Origin: Parachlamydiaceae bacterium
Lineage (GTDB): Bacteria > Chlamydiota > Chlamydiia > Chlamydiales > Parachlamydiaceae
Direction of reading: 5' to 3'
NCBI GenBank assembly: GCA_013817115.1
Contig: JACDDG010000004.1
Span: 1-19,472 of the forward strand
DNA: 19,472 bases
Shown: piece after piece, positions 7,423 through 13,700 of the stretch
Layout of the letters: each line of letters opens with the position of its first letter
How positions within the stretch are numbered: the stretch's first letter is position 1
Made by a program: the position numbers and the translations under genes
Notes under the pieces: model-generated
The model's input: only the letters and a program-made list of their open reading frames with translations
What the model was told of the DNA's origin: nothing
Database searches by the model: none

Positions 7423-8406
7423 ATGCAAAGAATTTTGTCGATGGAAAATGAAGATCAAAAAGACCCTTCTCAAATTGACCCTGCTCGGATAGATCAGGAC
7501 TCCCCCCCAAACTTAGGTGAGGAGTCAAATGAACCCGATAAATTGGAAGAAGGTGATGCGCTTGAGCTGCTTGATCCCGAACCACGCCGTAAAACTATCG
7601 GGGAGAGATTTCGTAATTTGATAGCTCCAATTTATATAAAAATTATTTTATCTCTCATTTCTATTTTCTTACTCGGCTGGTTTGCCCTTTCGCTATGCTC
7701 ATCACCCAATCAAAAGCTAGCTAAAATGAATTATGTCATCGCGATTGACCCTACTTGGTATCCCTTAGATCTAAAGTCAAAAGAACGAAACATGACAGCT
7801 TTTTCTGAAATTCTTTTGAAAGAGATTGGTCGCATGGGAGATATAAAGATCCATATTAGACAATTATCCAGAAATAGATTATTTCCTGAATTTGAAAAAA
7901 AAAATGTAGATGGTGTTCTTTCAGTCTTGTTACCACCATTATTTGCACACGAAAGGCCGTACATCGTCTCTGCACCTTTTTATCGCTTAGGTTTAGTGTT
8001 AGTTGTTGGTGCAAAAAACACTGTCGAATCATTAGCCGAAATGAAAGATAAGGTGGTAGGTTTAGTTGGCAATGCGCGCACTGAGTTGAATATCAATCTT
8101 TATCCTGATGTTTATTTCTTTGGCTATAGAGAAGCTTCTCAAGCGATAGTTGATTTAAGTAATAAAAAAATCGATGGAGTTATTATGGATTCTTTAGCTG
8201 CCAAGAGCTATTCACAAGGCTTTTATGCTGGGAAAATTTCGATTGTGAAAACTCCTTTGTCTAGTGAAGGGATTTCGTTGATCTTGCATAACACTGAGGA
8301 CTCAAAAAAATTTTTAAGTTTGTTTGATAGCAAGCTGGAAGAGCTTCGTAGTAATGGTGAATTTGCTCGGCTTCTAAGTGTGTGGCAACTTTCTGAAGAA
8401 TATTAG
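7423..8406 (+). CDS. Membrane-anchored family 3 solute-binding-like protein
   Basis: The 327-residue protein has an acidic, hydrophilic N-terminal segment (about 1-65), one membrane helix (about 71-92, IILSLISIFLLGWFALSL) and a periplasmic domain resembling family 3 amino-acid-binding proteins. Matching features are YVIAIDPTWYPL at the start of the domain, FPEFEKKNVDGVLSVL, FYRLGLVLVVG, MKDKVVGLVG and a C-terminal LRSNGEFARLLSVWQ. No permease or ATPase gene is adjacent, so it may serve a transporter encoded elsewhere or act as a sensor-like binding protein. There is no lipobox, so it is probably held by the helix. The start is uncertain: ATG at 7423 has no ribosome-binding site, and an ATG at 7441 has only AAAGAA upstream. 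The exact ligand is unknown. Confidence 0.72.
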   Translation: MQRILSMENEDQKDPSQIDPARIDQDSPPNLGEESNEPDKLEEGDALELLDPEPRRKTIGERFRNLIAPIYIKIILSLISIFLLGWFALSLCSSPNQKLAKMNYVIAIDPTWYPLDLKSKERNMTAFSEILLKEIGRMGDIKIHIRQLSRNRLFPEFEKKNVDGVLSVLLPPLFAHERPYIVSAPFYRLGLVLVVGAKNTVESLAEMKDKVVGLVGNARTELNINLYPDVYFFGYREASQAIVDLSNKKIDGVIMDSLAAKSYSQGFYAGKISIVKTPLSSEGISLILHNTEDSKKFLSLFDSKLEELRSNGEFARLLSVWQLSEEY

Positions 8407-8451
8407 TAACAATTTTTCATGATTGAGGGGAAAAGGAGAGGCAATTTTCAA

Positions 8452-8471
8452 TATACTGAAGAGCGTTCAAA
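8452..8471 (+). repeat. Fragment matching one end of the fold-back element
   Basis: The 20 bases TATACTGAAGAGCGTTCAAA match the TA plus terminal repeat of the three complete fold-back elements at 19 of 20 positions, then diverge completely. No opposite end is nearby. It lies within a 33-codon open frame (8419-8520) that runs in the same frame as the element-derived tail of the phosphatidyltransferase (YTEERS). I regard it as a decayed remnant or a related element. The rest of 8407-8548 holds no convincing gene. Confidence 0.5.
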
Positions 8472-8548
8472 GAGCTTCAAAGGGCTGGTAGTCTTAGCTA
8501 ATGTCTTAATGTCATCCTAGCTCCTTTAATTAATATAGGAAAAGCAAA

Positions 8549-9268
8549 GTGTCATATCTATTAAAAATGTTTTTCATTTTTTTTTCTTGTATTGCCATTT
8601 ACAGTCTGTTTCTTGCTTATTCAATTTATCATTCGATAAAAGTGTCAAAAAAAATTATTGCTGCTACTATTCCATATGAACAACATCCTACAAATCCAGA
8701 GATGCTTATTTTAGTTGCAGGAGATAGTACCGCTGTTGGTGTTGGAGCGATTGAAAATATAAAATCTACAGCTGGAAGACTAGGCACTCAATTTCCTAAT
8801 GCAGATATCAAAAACGTAGGAATTAGTGGAGCGAAGCTAAAAGATCTTTTATTGGTATTACAGGGGCAAAAAAGTAAATATTATAATCTGATTGTGTTAC
8901 AAATCGGGGCTAACGATATCTCCCACTTAACACCTTATGCTGAAATCAGAAGGAAAATTTCTGAGATTTTGTCAATTGCTAGCGAACTTAGCTCAAAAAT
9001 CATTCTCCTCACAGCAGGAGATCTTGGGCGTGCACGCGTATTTCAATGGCCCCTTTCAAGCATTATCACGTCGCGTACATTAAATGTACGCGAGATTTTT
9101 ATTGAAGAAGCATCAAAATTTAGAAACGTTTCCTACGTAGATCTTTACCTAGATCGTAACGACGATCCTTTCGAAAAAAATTTAACGAAATATTACGCGC
9201 CTGATTCTTTTCATTTAACCGGTGATGGTTATGGAGTATGGTATTTTTTTATTCAAAAAAAACTGTAA
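8549..9268 (+). CDS. Exported or membrane-anchored SGNH/GDSL hydrolase
   Basis: The 239-residue protein shows the conserved SGNH blocks: AGDST with nucleophile Ser60, Gly near 91-94 (GISGAK), GAND with Asn122, and the C-terminal D-x-x-H (DSFHL, Asp219 and His222). Residues 7-25 are a hydrophobic segment that would act as a signal anchor, so the catalytic domain is probably periplasmic. Members of this superfamily are lipases, esterases, thioesterases or carbohydrate deacetylases; the substrate here cannot be told. The start is a GTG with AGGA 8 bases upstream; an in-frame ATG at 8567 is an alternative but would cut the hydrophobic segment short. A perfect 11-bp inverted repeat lies inside the coding region (9071-9093). 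Confidence 0.85.
   Translation: MSYLLKMFFIFFSCIAIYSLFLAYSIYHSIKVSKKIIAATIPYEQHPTNPEMLILVAGDSTAVGVGAIENIKSTAGRLGTQFPNADIKNVGISGAKLKDLLLVLQGQKSKYYNLIVLQIGANDISHLTPYAEIRRKISEILSIASELSSKIILLTAGDLGRARVFQWPLSSIITSRTLNVREIFIEEASKFRNVSYVDLYLDRNDDPFEKNLTKYYAPDSFHLTGDGYGVWYFFIQKKL
9071..9093. repeat. Near-perfect 23-base palindrome inside the SGNH gene
   Basis: TCGCGTACATT (9071-9081) and AATGTACGCGA (9083-9093) are perfect inverted copies around a single A. GATTTTT follows on the plus strand. The structure resembles an operator or a short terminator stem and is GC-richer than its surroundings. Confidence 0.6.
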
Positions 9269-9346
9269 AAGCACATATTTTTGTGTGTTATCAATTTATA
9301 CTTTATTAACTTGAACAATGAGTTCGTTTTTAATTCTTCTTCAAAC

Positions 9347-9380
9347 ATTAACATATTATTTTAAAAAATAATATGTTAAT
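9347..9380. terminator. Bidirectional terminator-like inverted repeat
   Basis: A perfect 16-bp inverted repeat with a 2-base centre (ATTAACATATTATTTT at 9347-9362 and its complement at 9365-9380) lies between the convergent SGNH hydrolase and TVP38-type genes. A/T runs border or form part of the stem on both strands. Position and symmetry suggest shared termination, although the stem is almost purely A-T. Confidence 0.5.
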
Positions 9381-9402
9381 ATTTCCGAATAAAAACTCTG
9401 TA

Positions 9403-10104
9403 TCAGGTCGATTTTTTTTTAAATCTTTTCCATGCTATAGGTACTAATGCAGTTATTCCCAAAAGGATTAATGCCATTTTTATTTGTGTATTAAAAAGTG
9501 TGTTTAGCGAAAATGGTTGATTATTTTCCAAGATTTTTTCTAATCCACCTCCCGCTAATGTGAACACTAAAGTCCCAGGAAAAATGCCCACCAGGGTAGT
9601 CCAAACGAAAGTAAAAAGTGAGACACTAAAGAAGGCGGGTGCAATATTAACAAGCCAAAAAGGAAATAAAGGAACAAATCTTAAGAAAAGAAGATAGCTA
9701 GCGGAATTTTCTTGAAAACCTGCTTCCATTTTTTGTAAAAGCGGTCCAGCTTTTTTTTTAAGAATGTCTTTTAATGCAGTGCGGGCAGCGAGAAAGATAA
9801 GTGTAGCTCCACAAGTAGCTGAAAGCACTACATATATCGTACTAAAAGGCTGTGAGAATAGATAACCGCTTAAAAGAGTTAAAAATATTGCACCTGGAAT
9901 TGATAAGGCGGTTGAGAGGATGTAGGTTAGACAAAATAGGATAGGTAAAGCTATAGGATGCATCTCGACAAAAGTTTTTAAACTTTTGTGATAAATTCGA
10001 AGAGTATCAAGAGAAAGATAATGGTAGATACCAGAAAAATAGATGATAGCCATCGCTATGAGAATGAGTAAGATAGGTAGGTATTTTTTTATGTCTTTAT
10101 TCAA
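9403..10104 (-). CDS. TVP38/TMEM64 (DedA-related) membrane protein
   Basis: The 233-residue protein is strongly hydrophobic, with about six membrane segments. Family-like features are the loop around SIPGAIFLTLLSGYLF in the first half and FLRFVPLFPFWLVNIAPAFF in the second, both typical of SNARE-associated/VTT-domain proteins. It should sit in the inner membrane; related proteins are implicated in lipid scrambling or transport, but the role here is unknown. Its start overlaps the end of the flavoprotein gene by 8 bases, so translation is probably coupled. Pairing of a TVP38-type gene with a mercuric-reductase-like flavoprotein recurs in other bacteria, sometimes as a fusion (recalled, not checked), which suggests a common pathway. 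It is the last gene of the msrB operon. Confidence 0.82.
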   Translation of the reverse strand: MNKDIKKYLPILLILIAMAIIYFSGIYHYLSLDTLRIYHKSLKTFVEMHPIALPILFCLTYILSTALSIPGAIFLTLLSGYLFSQPFSTIYVVLSATCGATLIFLAARTALKDILKKKAGPLLQKMEAGFQENSASYLLFLRFVPLFPFWLVNIAPAFFSVSLFTFVWTTLVGIFPGTLVFTLAGGGLEKILENNQPFSLNTLFNTQIKMALILLGITALVPIAWKRFKKKST

Positions 10105-11515
10105 CTTTTTTCTTCTTAAAAATTGACAAAATTGTTTCTGTTAACCACAAATCAGCTGCTTTTCTAATAGCTAGGTTATAGGTAGGATAGGGATGAATAA
10201 GTCCAGAGAGTTTTCTTAAAGGAATACCTGCATACATAGCTAGGCTGATTTCTCCTAACATTTCTCCCGCTCGTTCTCCAACAATGGTACAACCCAAAAT
10301 TTTACTACTCCATTTTTTAGTCACAATTTTAACGAATCCTTCCGTTCTGCCTGTTGTAATGGCTCTATCAACTTGACTGAAAGGAACTGTGTATGTGGCG
10401 ATATTGTAACATTGACTTGCTTCCTTCTCTGTTAATCCAATACTTGAGACCTCCGGATCAGTAAATGTCACGCGTGGGAGAGACTGATTTTTATCGATTT
10501 TTTTCTTAAACGGAAAAGGAAGGAGTAAAGATGTCAGCACGCTTCGGGCTTGATTTTCAGCCCAATGTGTAAAAAAAGGACTGCCGATCACATCTCCAAC
10601 AGCCCATATATGGGATAGATTAGTTCGACCATAGTCATCTACAGGAATCCCTTTTTCAGAGTAATTTACCCCGGCTGTCTCTAAATTTAATGACGAAACA
10701 TTAGGTTTTCTACCTACACAAACAAGTAAGGAATGGGATATAATTTTTTGACCATTTTCAAGAAGAATCTGGAATTGATCTTGATCATGAGAGACTGCTT
10801 TTACAGCTGCTCCTAGATACAAACTCATTCCTTCTAATTTAAATTGATTGACAATTACATTCTGTACAGAAGGCTCTTCTTTATTCAATAATTCAGTGTG
10901 CGAATGGATAAGTGAAATTTTTGAGCCTAATCTTAAAAAAGCTTGAGCAAGTTCACATCCAATAGGGCCTCCACCAATCACGGCTAGGCTTTTTGGAATT
11001 TCTTTAAGATTAAAAATGGTTTCGTTTGTTAGAAAGGGTGTTTTATCAAGCCCATCAATTTGTGGGATAAAGGCAGATGATCCTGTAGCAATGACAATTT
11101 GCTTAGCATTAATCACTTCGTCATTGACACGTAATGTATGCGTCCCCTCAAATTTTGCTATACCTGTCAGTGTTTCTAAACCCAATTTATTCAAAACCTC
11201 AGGGCCTTCATGGGAGCGAATTTCAGCTACAATTGCTCTTACTCGGGAAAGAGCCTCATTAGCATGCATTATTAAGGGTGAATAATCGATTCCAAGTGCC
11301 TTGCCATTTTTCATAGCAAATGCAGAGTGGGCTGAAGCAATAAGTGATTTACTAGGAATACAACCAAAATTCGTGCAATCCCCACCATAAGGACCTTTTT
11401 CAATTAGAAGAACTTTTTTTCCTGCTTTGGTAGCTCCGATTGCAACGACAAGACCTCCAGCACCAGCGCCAATCACGACAATGGGATATGGATCTCCCTT
11501 AATTATATCTTTCAT
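10097..11515 (-). CDS. FAD/NAD(P)-dependent disulfide oxidoreductase, mercuric reductase/lipoamide dehydrogenase-like
   Basis: The 472-residue protein is a class I pyridine-nucleotide disulfide oxidoreductase. It shows the FAD-binding GAGAGG (16-21), the redox-active pair Cys47 and Cys52 in GGDCTNFGCIPSKS, the NAD(P)-binding VIGGGPIGCELA, and the second FAD site VGDVIG. The C-terminal motif reads HPYPTYNLAIRKAAD where lipoamide dehydrogenase has HxHPTxxE. The base His is Tyr443 and the paired Glu is Leu448, so normal dihydrolipoamide oxidation is unlikely. It has no N-terminal MerA-type metal-binding domain and no signal peptide, so it is cytoplasmic. It overlaps msrB upstream by 17 bases and the TVP38-type gene downstream by 8. 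The substrate is unknown, and it should not be taken as the E3 of the dehydrogenase complex. Confidence 0.85.
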   Translation of the reverse strand: MKDIIKGDPYPIVVIGAGAGGLVVAIGATKAGKKVLLIEKGPYGGDCTNFGCIPSKSLIASAHSAFAMKNGKALGIDYSPLIMHANEALSRVRAIVAEIRSHEGPEVLNKLGLETLTGIAKFEGTHTLRVNDEVINAKQIVIATGSSAFIPQIDGLDKTPFLTNETIFNLKEIPKSLAVIGGGPIGCELAQAFLRLGSKISLIHSHTELLNKEEPSVQNVIVNQFKLEGMSLYLGAAVKAVSHDQDQFQILLENGQKIISHSLLVCVGRKPNVSSLNLETAGVNYSEKGIPVDDYGRTNLSHIWAVGDVIGSPFFTHWAENQARSVLTSLLLPFPFKKKIDKNQSLPRVTFTDPEVSSIGLTEKEASQCYNIATYTVPFSQVDRAITTGRTEGFVKIVTKKWSSKILGCTIVGERAGEMLGEISLAMYAGIPLRKLSGLIHPYPTYNLAIRKAADLWLTETILSIFKKKKVE

Positions 11516-12026
11516 TTAGGATAAACTTTAATGCTGCTGAGTTCATACAATAACGTTTACCGGTAGGAGGAGGTCCATCAGTGAAAACATGGCCGAGATG
11601 TCCTCCACAACGACTACAAGAAACTTCATTTCTTTTAAAAAACAAATAACCTTCTTCTGTTATAGTGACATTTTTAGTGCATAAAGGCTGCCAAAAACTT
11701 GGCCAACCGGTTCCTGAGTCAAACTTAGAGTTAGAACTATAAACCGGAAGAGCACATCCAGCACAAACATAGATCCCTTTTTCTTTGTTCGAATCATAAG
11801 CATTATGAAAGGGCGTCTCAGTACCATGATCTCTCAATATTTTAAATTGATCAGGTGTTAACTTCTCTTTCCATTCATTTTCTGATAAGACTATTTTTTT
11901 TCCATCAAATCGATATTGAGGTAAACAGTCAGCTTCTGTACTACCCATTTTTGACTCCCCAAAGGCTTTCGTGGGCATCTGAAAGAAAGATAAGATGCTA
12001 AAAGTGAACAAAATAAAATTTTTCAT
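11499..12026 (-). CDS. msrB: Exported peptide methionine (R)-S-oxide reductase MsrB
   Basis: The 175-residue protein begins with a signal-peptide-like segment (MKNFILFTFSILSFFQ, probable cleavage near residue 23), so the enzyme should act in the periplasm. The MsrB domain shows both zinc CxxC pairs (CAGC at 88-91, CSRC at 137-140), the conserved GTGWPSFW, and RYCMNSAAL with catalytic Cys160. It reduces methionine-R-sulfoxide in proteins. The start has GAGG 5 bases upstream. It is the first gene of an overlapping three-gene operon and diverges from exported msrA with 84 bases between the two start codons, so both can repair envelope proteins under shared control. The reductant that recycles it across the membrane is not evident here. 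Confidence 0.93.
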   Translation of the reverse strand: MKNFILFTFSILSFFQMPTKAFGESKMGSTEADCLPQYRFDGKKIVLSENEWKEKLTPDQFKILRDHGTETPFHNAYDSNKEKGIYVCAGCALPVYSSNSKFDSGTGWPSFWQPLCTKNVTITEEGYLFFKRNEVSCSRCGGHLGHVFTDGPPPTGKRYCMNSAALKFILNERYN

Positions 12027-12110
12027 CTTCGCCTCATTAATGTTTACAAAATTTTACATTTGCTTTTTAATCTTAATTTGTCAAGGATAAAAAAATACAG
12101 AGGAGCTTCT
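12027..12110. promoter_or_regulatory. Divergent msrB/msrA control region
   Basis: These 84 bases separate the start codons of two divergent genes with matching function and must contain promoters for both, unless msrA is read from further left. The region is very AT-rich. I could not assign convincing -35/-10 boxes or an operator. Ribosome-binding sites are clear on both sides (GAGG for msrB, GAGGAG for msrA). Confidence 0.5.
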
Positions 12111-12767
12111 ATGTCAAAAAAAATAAATGTTTTTATATATATACTGTCTTTTTGCCTTATTCTTTTTACAACGACCTCATATGCGGAGGAAAAATTAGGT
12201 GATACTGGCAAAAATGAATATGCTGCATTTGCTAGTGGATGTTTTTGGTGCACACAGCAAGATTTTGATCAAATTAAAGGGGTTATCTCTACAACAGTGG
12301 GATACACTGGAGGCAAAAAAATTAATCCTACATATGAAGAGGTGTCAGCAGGAGGAACAGGTCACGTAGAGTCGCTGCAGGTCATCTATGATTCGAGTGA
12401 AGTGAGTTACCAAGACCTCCTAGATTTCTATTGGCATACCGTTGACCCTACACGAAATGACGGACAGTTTTGTGATAAAGGTAGCCAATATCGCCCTGTT
12501 ATTTTTTATCATAGTGAAAATCAGAAAGAGTTGTCAGAAAAATATAAAAATGAGTTAATTTCTGATAATAGAATAAACCCAATTTTAGTAGAAATTTTAC
12601 CTGCAAAAACCTTTTATCCAGCAGAAGACTACCATCAAAATTACTATAAAAAAAATCCTATTCGCTATAAATTCTATCGGAATAGATGTGGGAGAGATAA
12701 CCGCTTGAAAGAGATTTGGGGAACAACTCAATTTTCAAATAGCGAGCTTGTCAAGAAGGCATCATAA
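12111..12767 (+). CDS. msrA: Exported peptide methionine (S)-S-oxide reductase MsrA
   Basis: The 218-residue protein begins with a signal peptide (hydrophobic 7-19, probable cleavage after SYA at 25). The MsrA domain has GCFWC with catalytic Cys44, VGYTGG, GTGHVE, FYWHTVDPT and the C-terminal RCGRDNRL segment that carries a resolving cysteine in this subgroup. It reduces methionine-S-sulfoxide. The ATG at 12111 was chosen because GAGGAG lies 5 bases upstream and because it places the signal peptide at the N-terminus; an upstream in-frame ATG at 12060 would add 17 charged residues before it. It is divergent from exported msrB, so the two stereospecific enzymes form an envelope repair pair. A short A/T hairpin at 12769-12790 may end the transcript. 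Confidence 0.93.
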   Translation: MSKKINVFIYILSFCLILFTTTSYAEEKLGDTGKNEYAAFASGCFWCTQQDFDQIKGVISTTVGYTGGKKINPTYEEVSAGGTGHVESLQVIYDSSEVSYQDLLDFYWHTVDPTRNDGQFCDKGSQYRPVIFYHSENQKELSEKYKNELISDNRINPILVEILPAKTFYPAEDYHQNYYKKNPIRYKFYRNRCGRDNRLKEIWGTTQFSNSELVKKAS

Positions 12768-12768
12768 G

Positions 12769-12790
12769 CGAAATAAAAAATATTTTTTCG
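12769..12790 (+). terminator. Possible weak terminator after msrA
   Basis: The segment from CGAAA to TTTTTTCG is an imperfect A/T inverted repeat (AAAAAATA against TATTTTTT, with one bulge) right after the msrA stop. Its stability is doubtful because the stem is nearly all A-T. Confidence 0.3.
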
Positions 12791-12888
12791 AGCACACAAC
12801 ATCTAATATTTAGGCATGATTTGCTATTATTAATTCTGCTTATTGAGAAAATATCAAATTATGTACTAAATAAAAAAAGAGGGAAAAA

Positions 12889-13530
12889 ATGATTGATACT
12901 TACGGAAGAACATATTATCAAAAAGCAATTGTTGACCCTTTACTGCCCATTTTTTCTTTTATTTCACCAACAATGATAACTTTTTGTGGAATAGTTGCAG
13001 GTATTTCCATACTACCTTTATTATCAATAAAATATACACTTTTAGCATTTGTCATGTTATTGTTTTCTGGTTTTTTAGATACACTAGATGGTTCTATGGC
13101 TCGTTTTAAAAACCAAACAACACCTTTTGGAGCAGCCCTTGATATTATAGGGGATAGAATGGTTGAATTTTCAGTCATTGTAGGTCTTTATCTTTATCAA
13201 CCTGAAATAAGATCTTTAAATTGTTTGCTAATGCTAGGAAGCATCTTGTTATGCATAACCTCATTTCTTATCGTAGGTATTTTTACTCAAAATAACACTG
13301 AAAAAAGTTTCCACTATAGCCCCGGAATTATTGAAAGAGGCGAAGCGTTCATTTTTTTCTCAATTATGATCCTCTTTCCTTCAACATTTTCTATTGTCTC
13401 TACTATATTTATAAGCCTCGTCTTAATTACGACTCTAATCCGTTTATGGCAGTTTAAACAATCATATAATTCTTATACGGAAGAGCGTTCAAATTTTGGA
13501 TTTTTGGCTTTGAGAAAGCCCCGGGATTAA
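12889..13530 (+). CDS. CDP-alcohol phosphatidyltransferase family protein with a transposon-derived C-terminus
   Basis: The 213-residue protein is an integral membrane enzyme with about five to six membrane segments. The complete CDP-alcohol phosphatidyltransferase signature D-x2-D-G-x2-A-R-x8-G-x3-D-x3-D is present: Asp64, Asp67, Gly68, Ala71, Arg72, Gly81, Asp85 and Asp89. It would transfer a phosphatidyl group from a CDP-linked donor to an alcohol acceptor; whether the product is phosphatidylglycerophosphate, phosphatidylserine or an inositol-type lipid cannot be told. The start ATG has a GAGGG stretch upstream. The last 18 residues (196-213, YTEERSNFGFLALRKPRD) and the stop are encoded by the fold-back element at 13476-13634. 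Removing the element and one TA restores TCT TAA, so the ancestral protein ended at Ser195. The core domain is untouched and the enzyme is probably still active. Confidence 0.85.
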   Translation: MIDTYGRTYYQKAIVDPLLPIFSFISPTMITFCGIVAGISILPLLSIKYTLLAFVMLLFSGFLDTLDGSMARFKNQTTPFGAALDIIGDRMVEFSVIVGLYLYQPEIRSLNCLLMLGSILLCITSFLIVGIFTQNNTEKSFHYSPGIIERGEAFIFFSIMILFPSTFSIVSTIFISLVLITTLIRLWQFKQSYNSYTEERSNFGFLALRKPRD

Positions 13531-13634
13531 GCGATCAAAAATGACCCAATATTATAATATGGGCTCGTTTTTGATCGCTTAATCGCGGGAGCTTTCTCCT
13601 TAGCCAAAGACCAAAATTTGAACGCTCTTCGGTA
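13476..13634. mobile_element. Fold-back element (MITE-like), copy 1
   Basis: This 159-bp element is an almost full-length palindrome. Terminal repeats begin TACGGAAGAGCGTTCAAATT and end in the inverse AATTTGAACGCTCTTCGGTA, and the centre is ATATTATAATAT. TA flanks both ends (13474-13475 and 13635-13636), as expected for a Tc1/mariner-IS630 type target duplication. It encodes no protein of its own. It sits in the stop codon of the phosphatidyltransferase gene and before the convergent 726-residue protein gene, where its RNA hairpin could also end transcription. Confidence 0.85.
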
Positions 13635-13700
13635 TAAATTAATTTGACCAATTCTGGTTTCCAGAACTGGTCAACGCCATTCTATTTTTTGCCAAAAAAC

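Noticed and set aside
10097..11515. Flavoprotein as the E3 subunit of the branched-chain dehydrogenase complex
   Set aside because: It lies 6.5 kb away in another operon and lacks the His-Glu base pair of lipoamide dehydrogenases.
12044..12253. Minus-strand 69-codon open frame over the msrA start
   Set aside because: It overlaps the well-supported msrA signal peptide and the divergent control region and has no protein family features.
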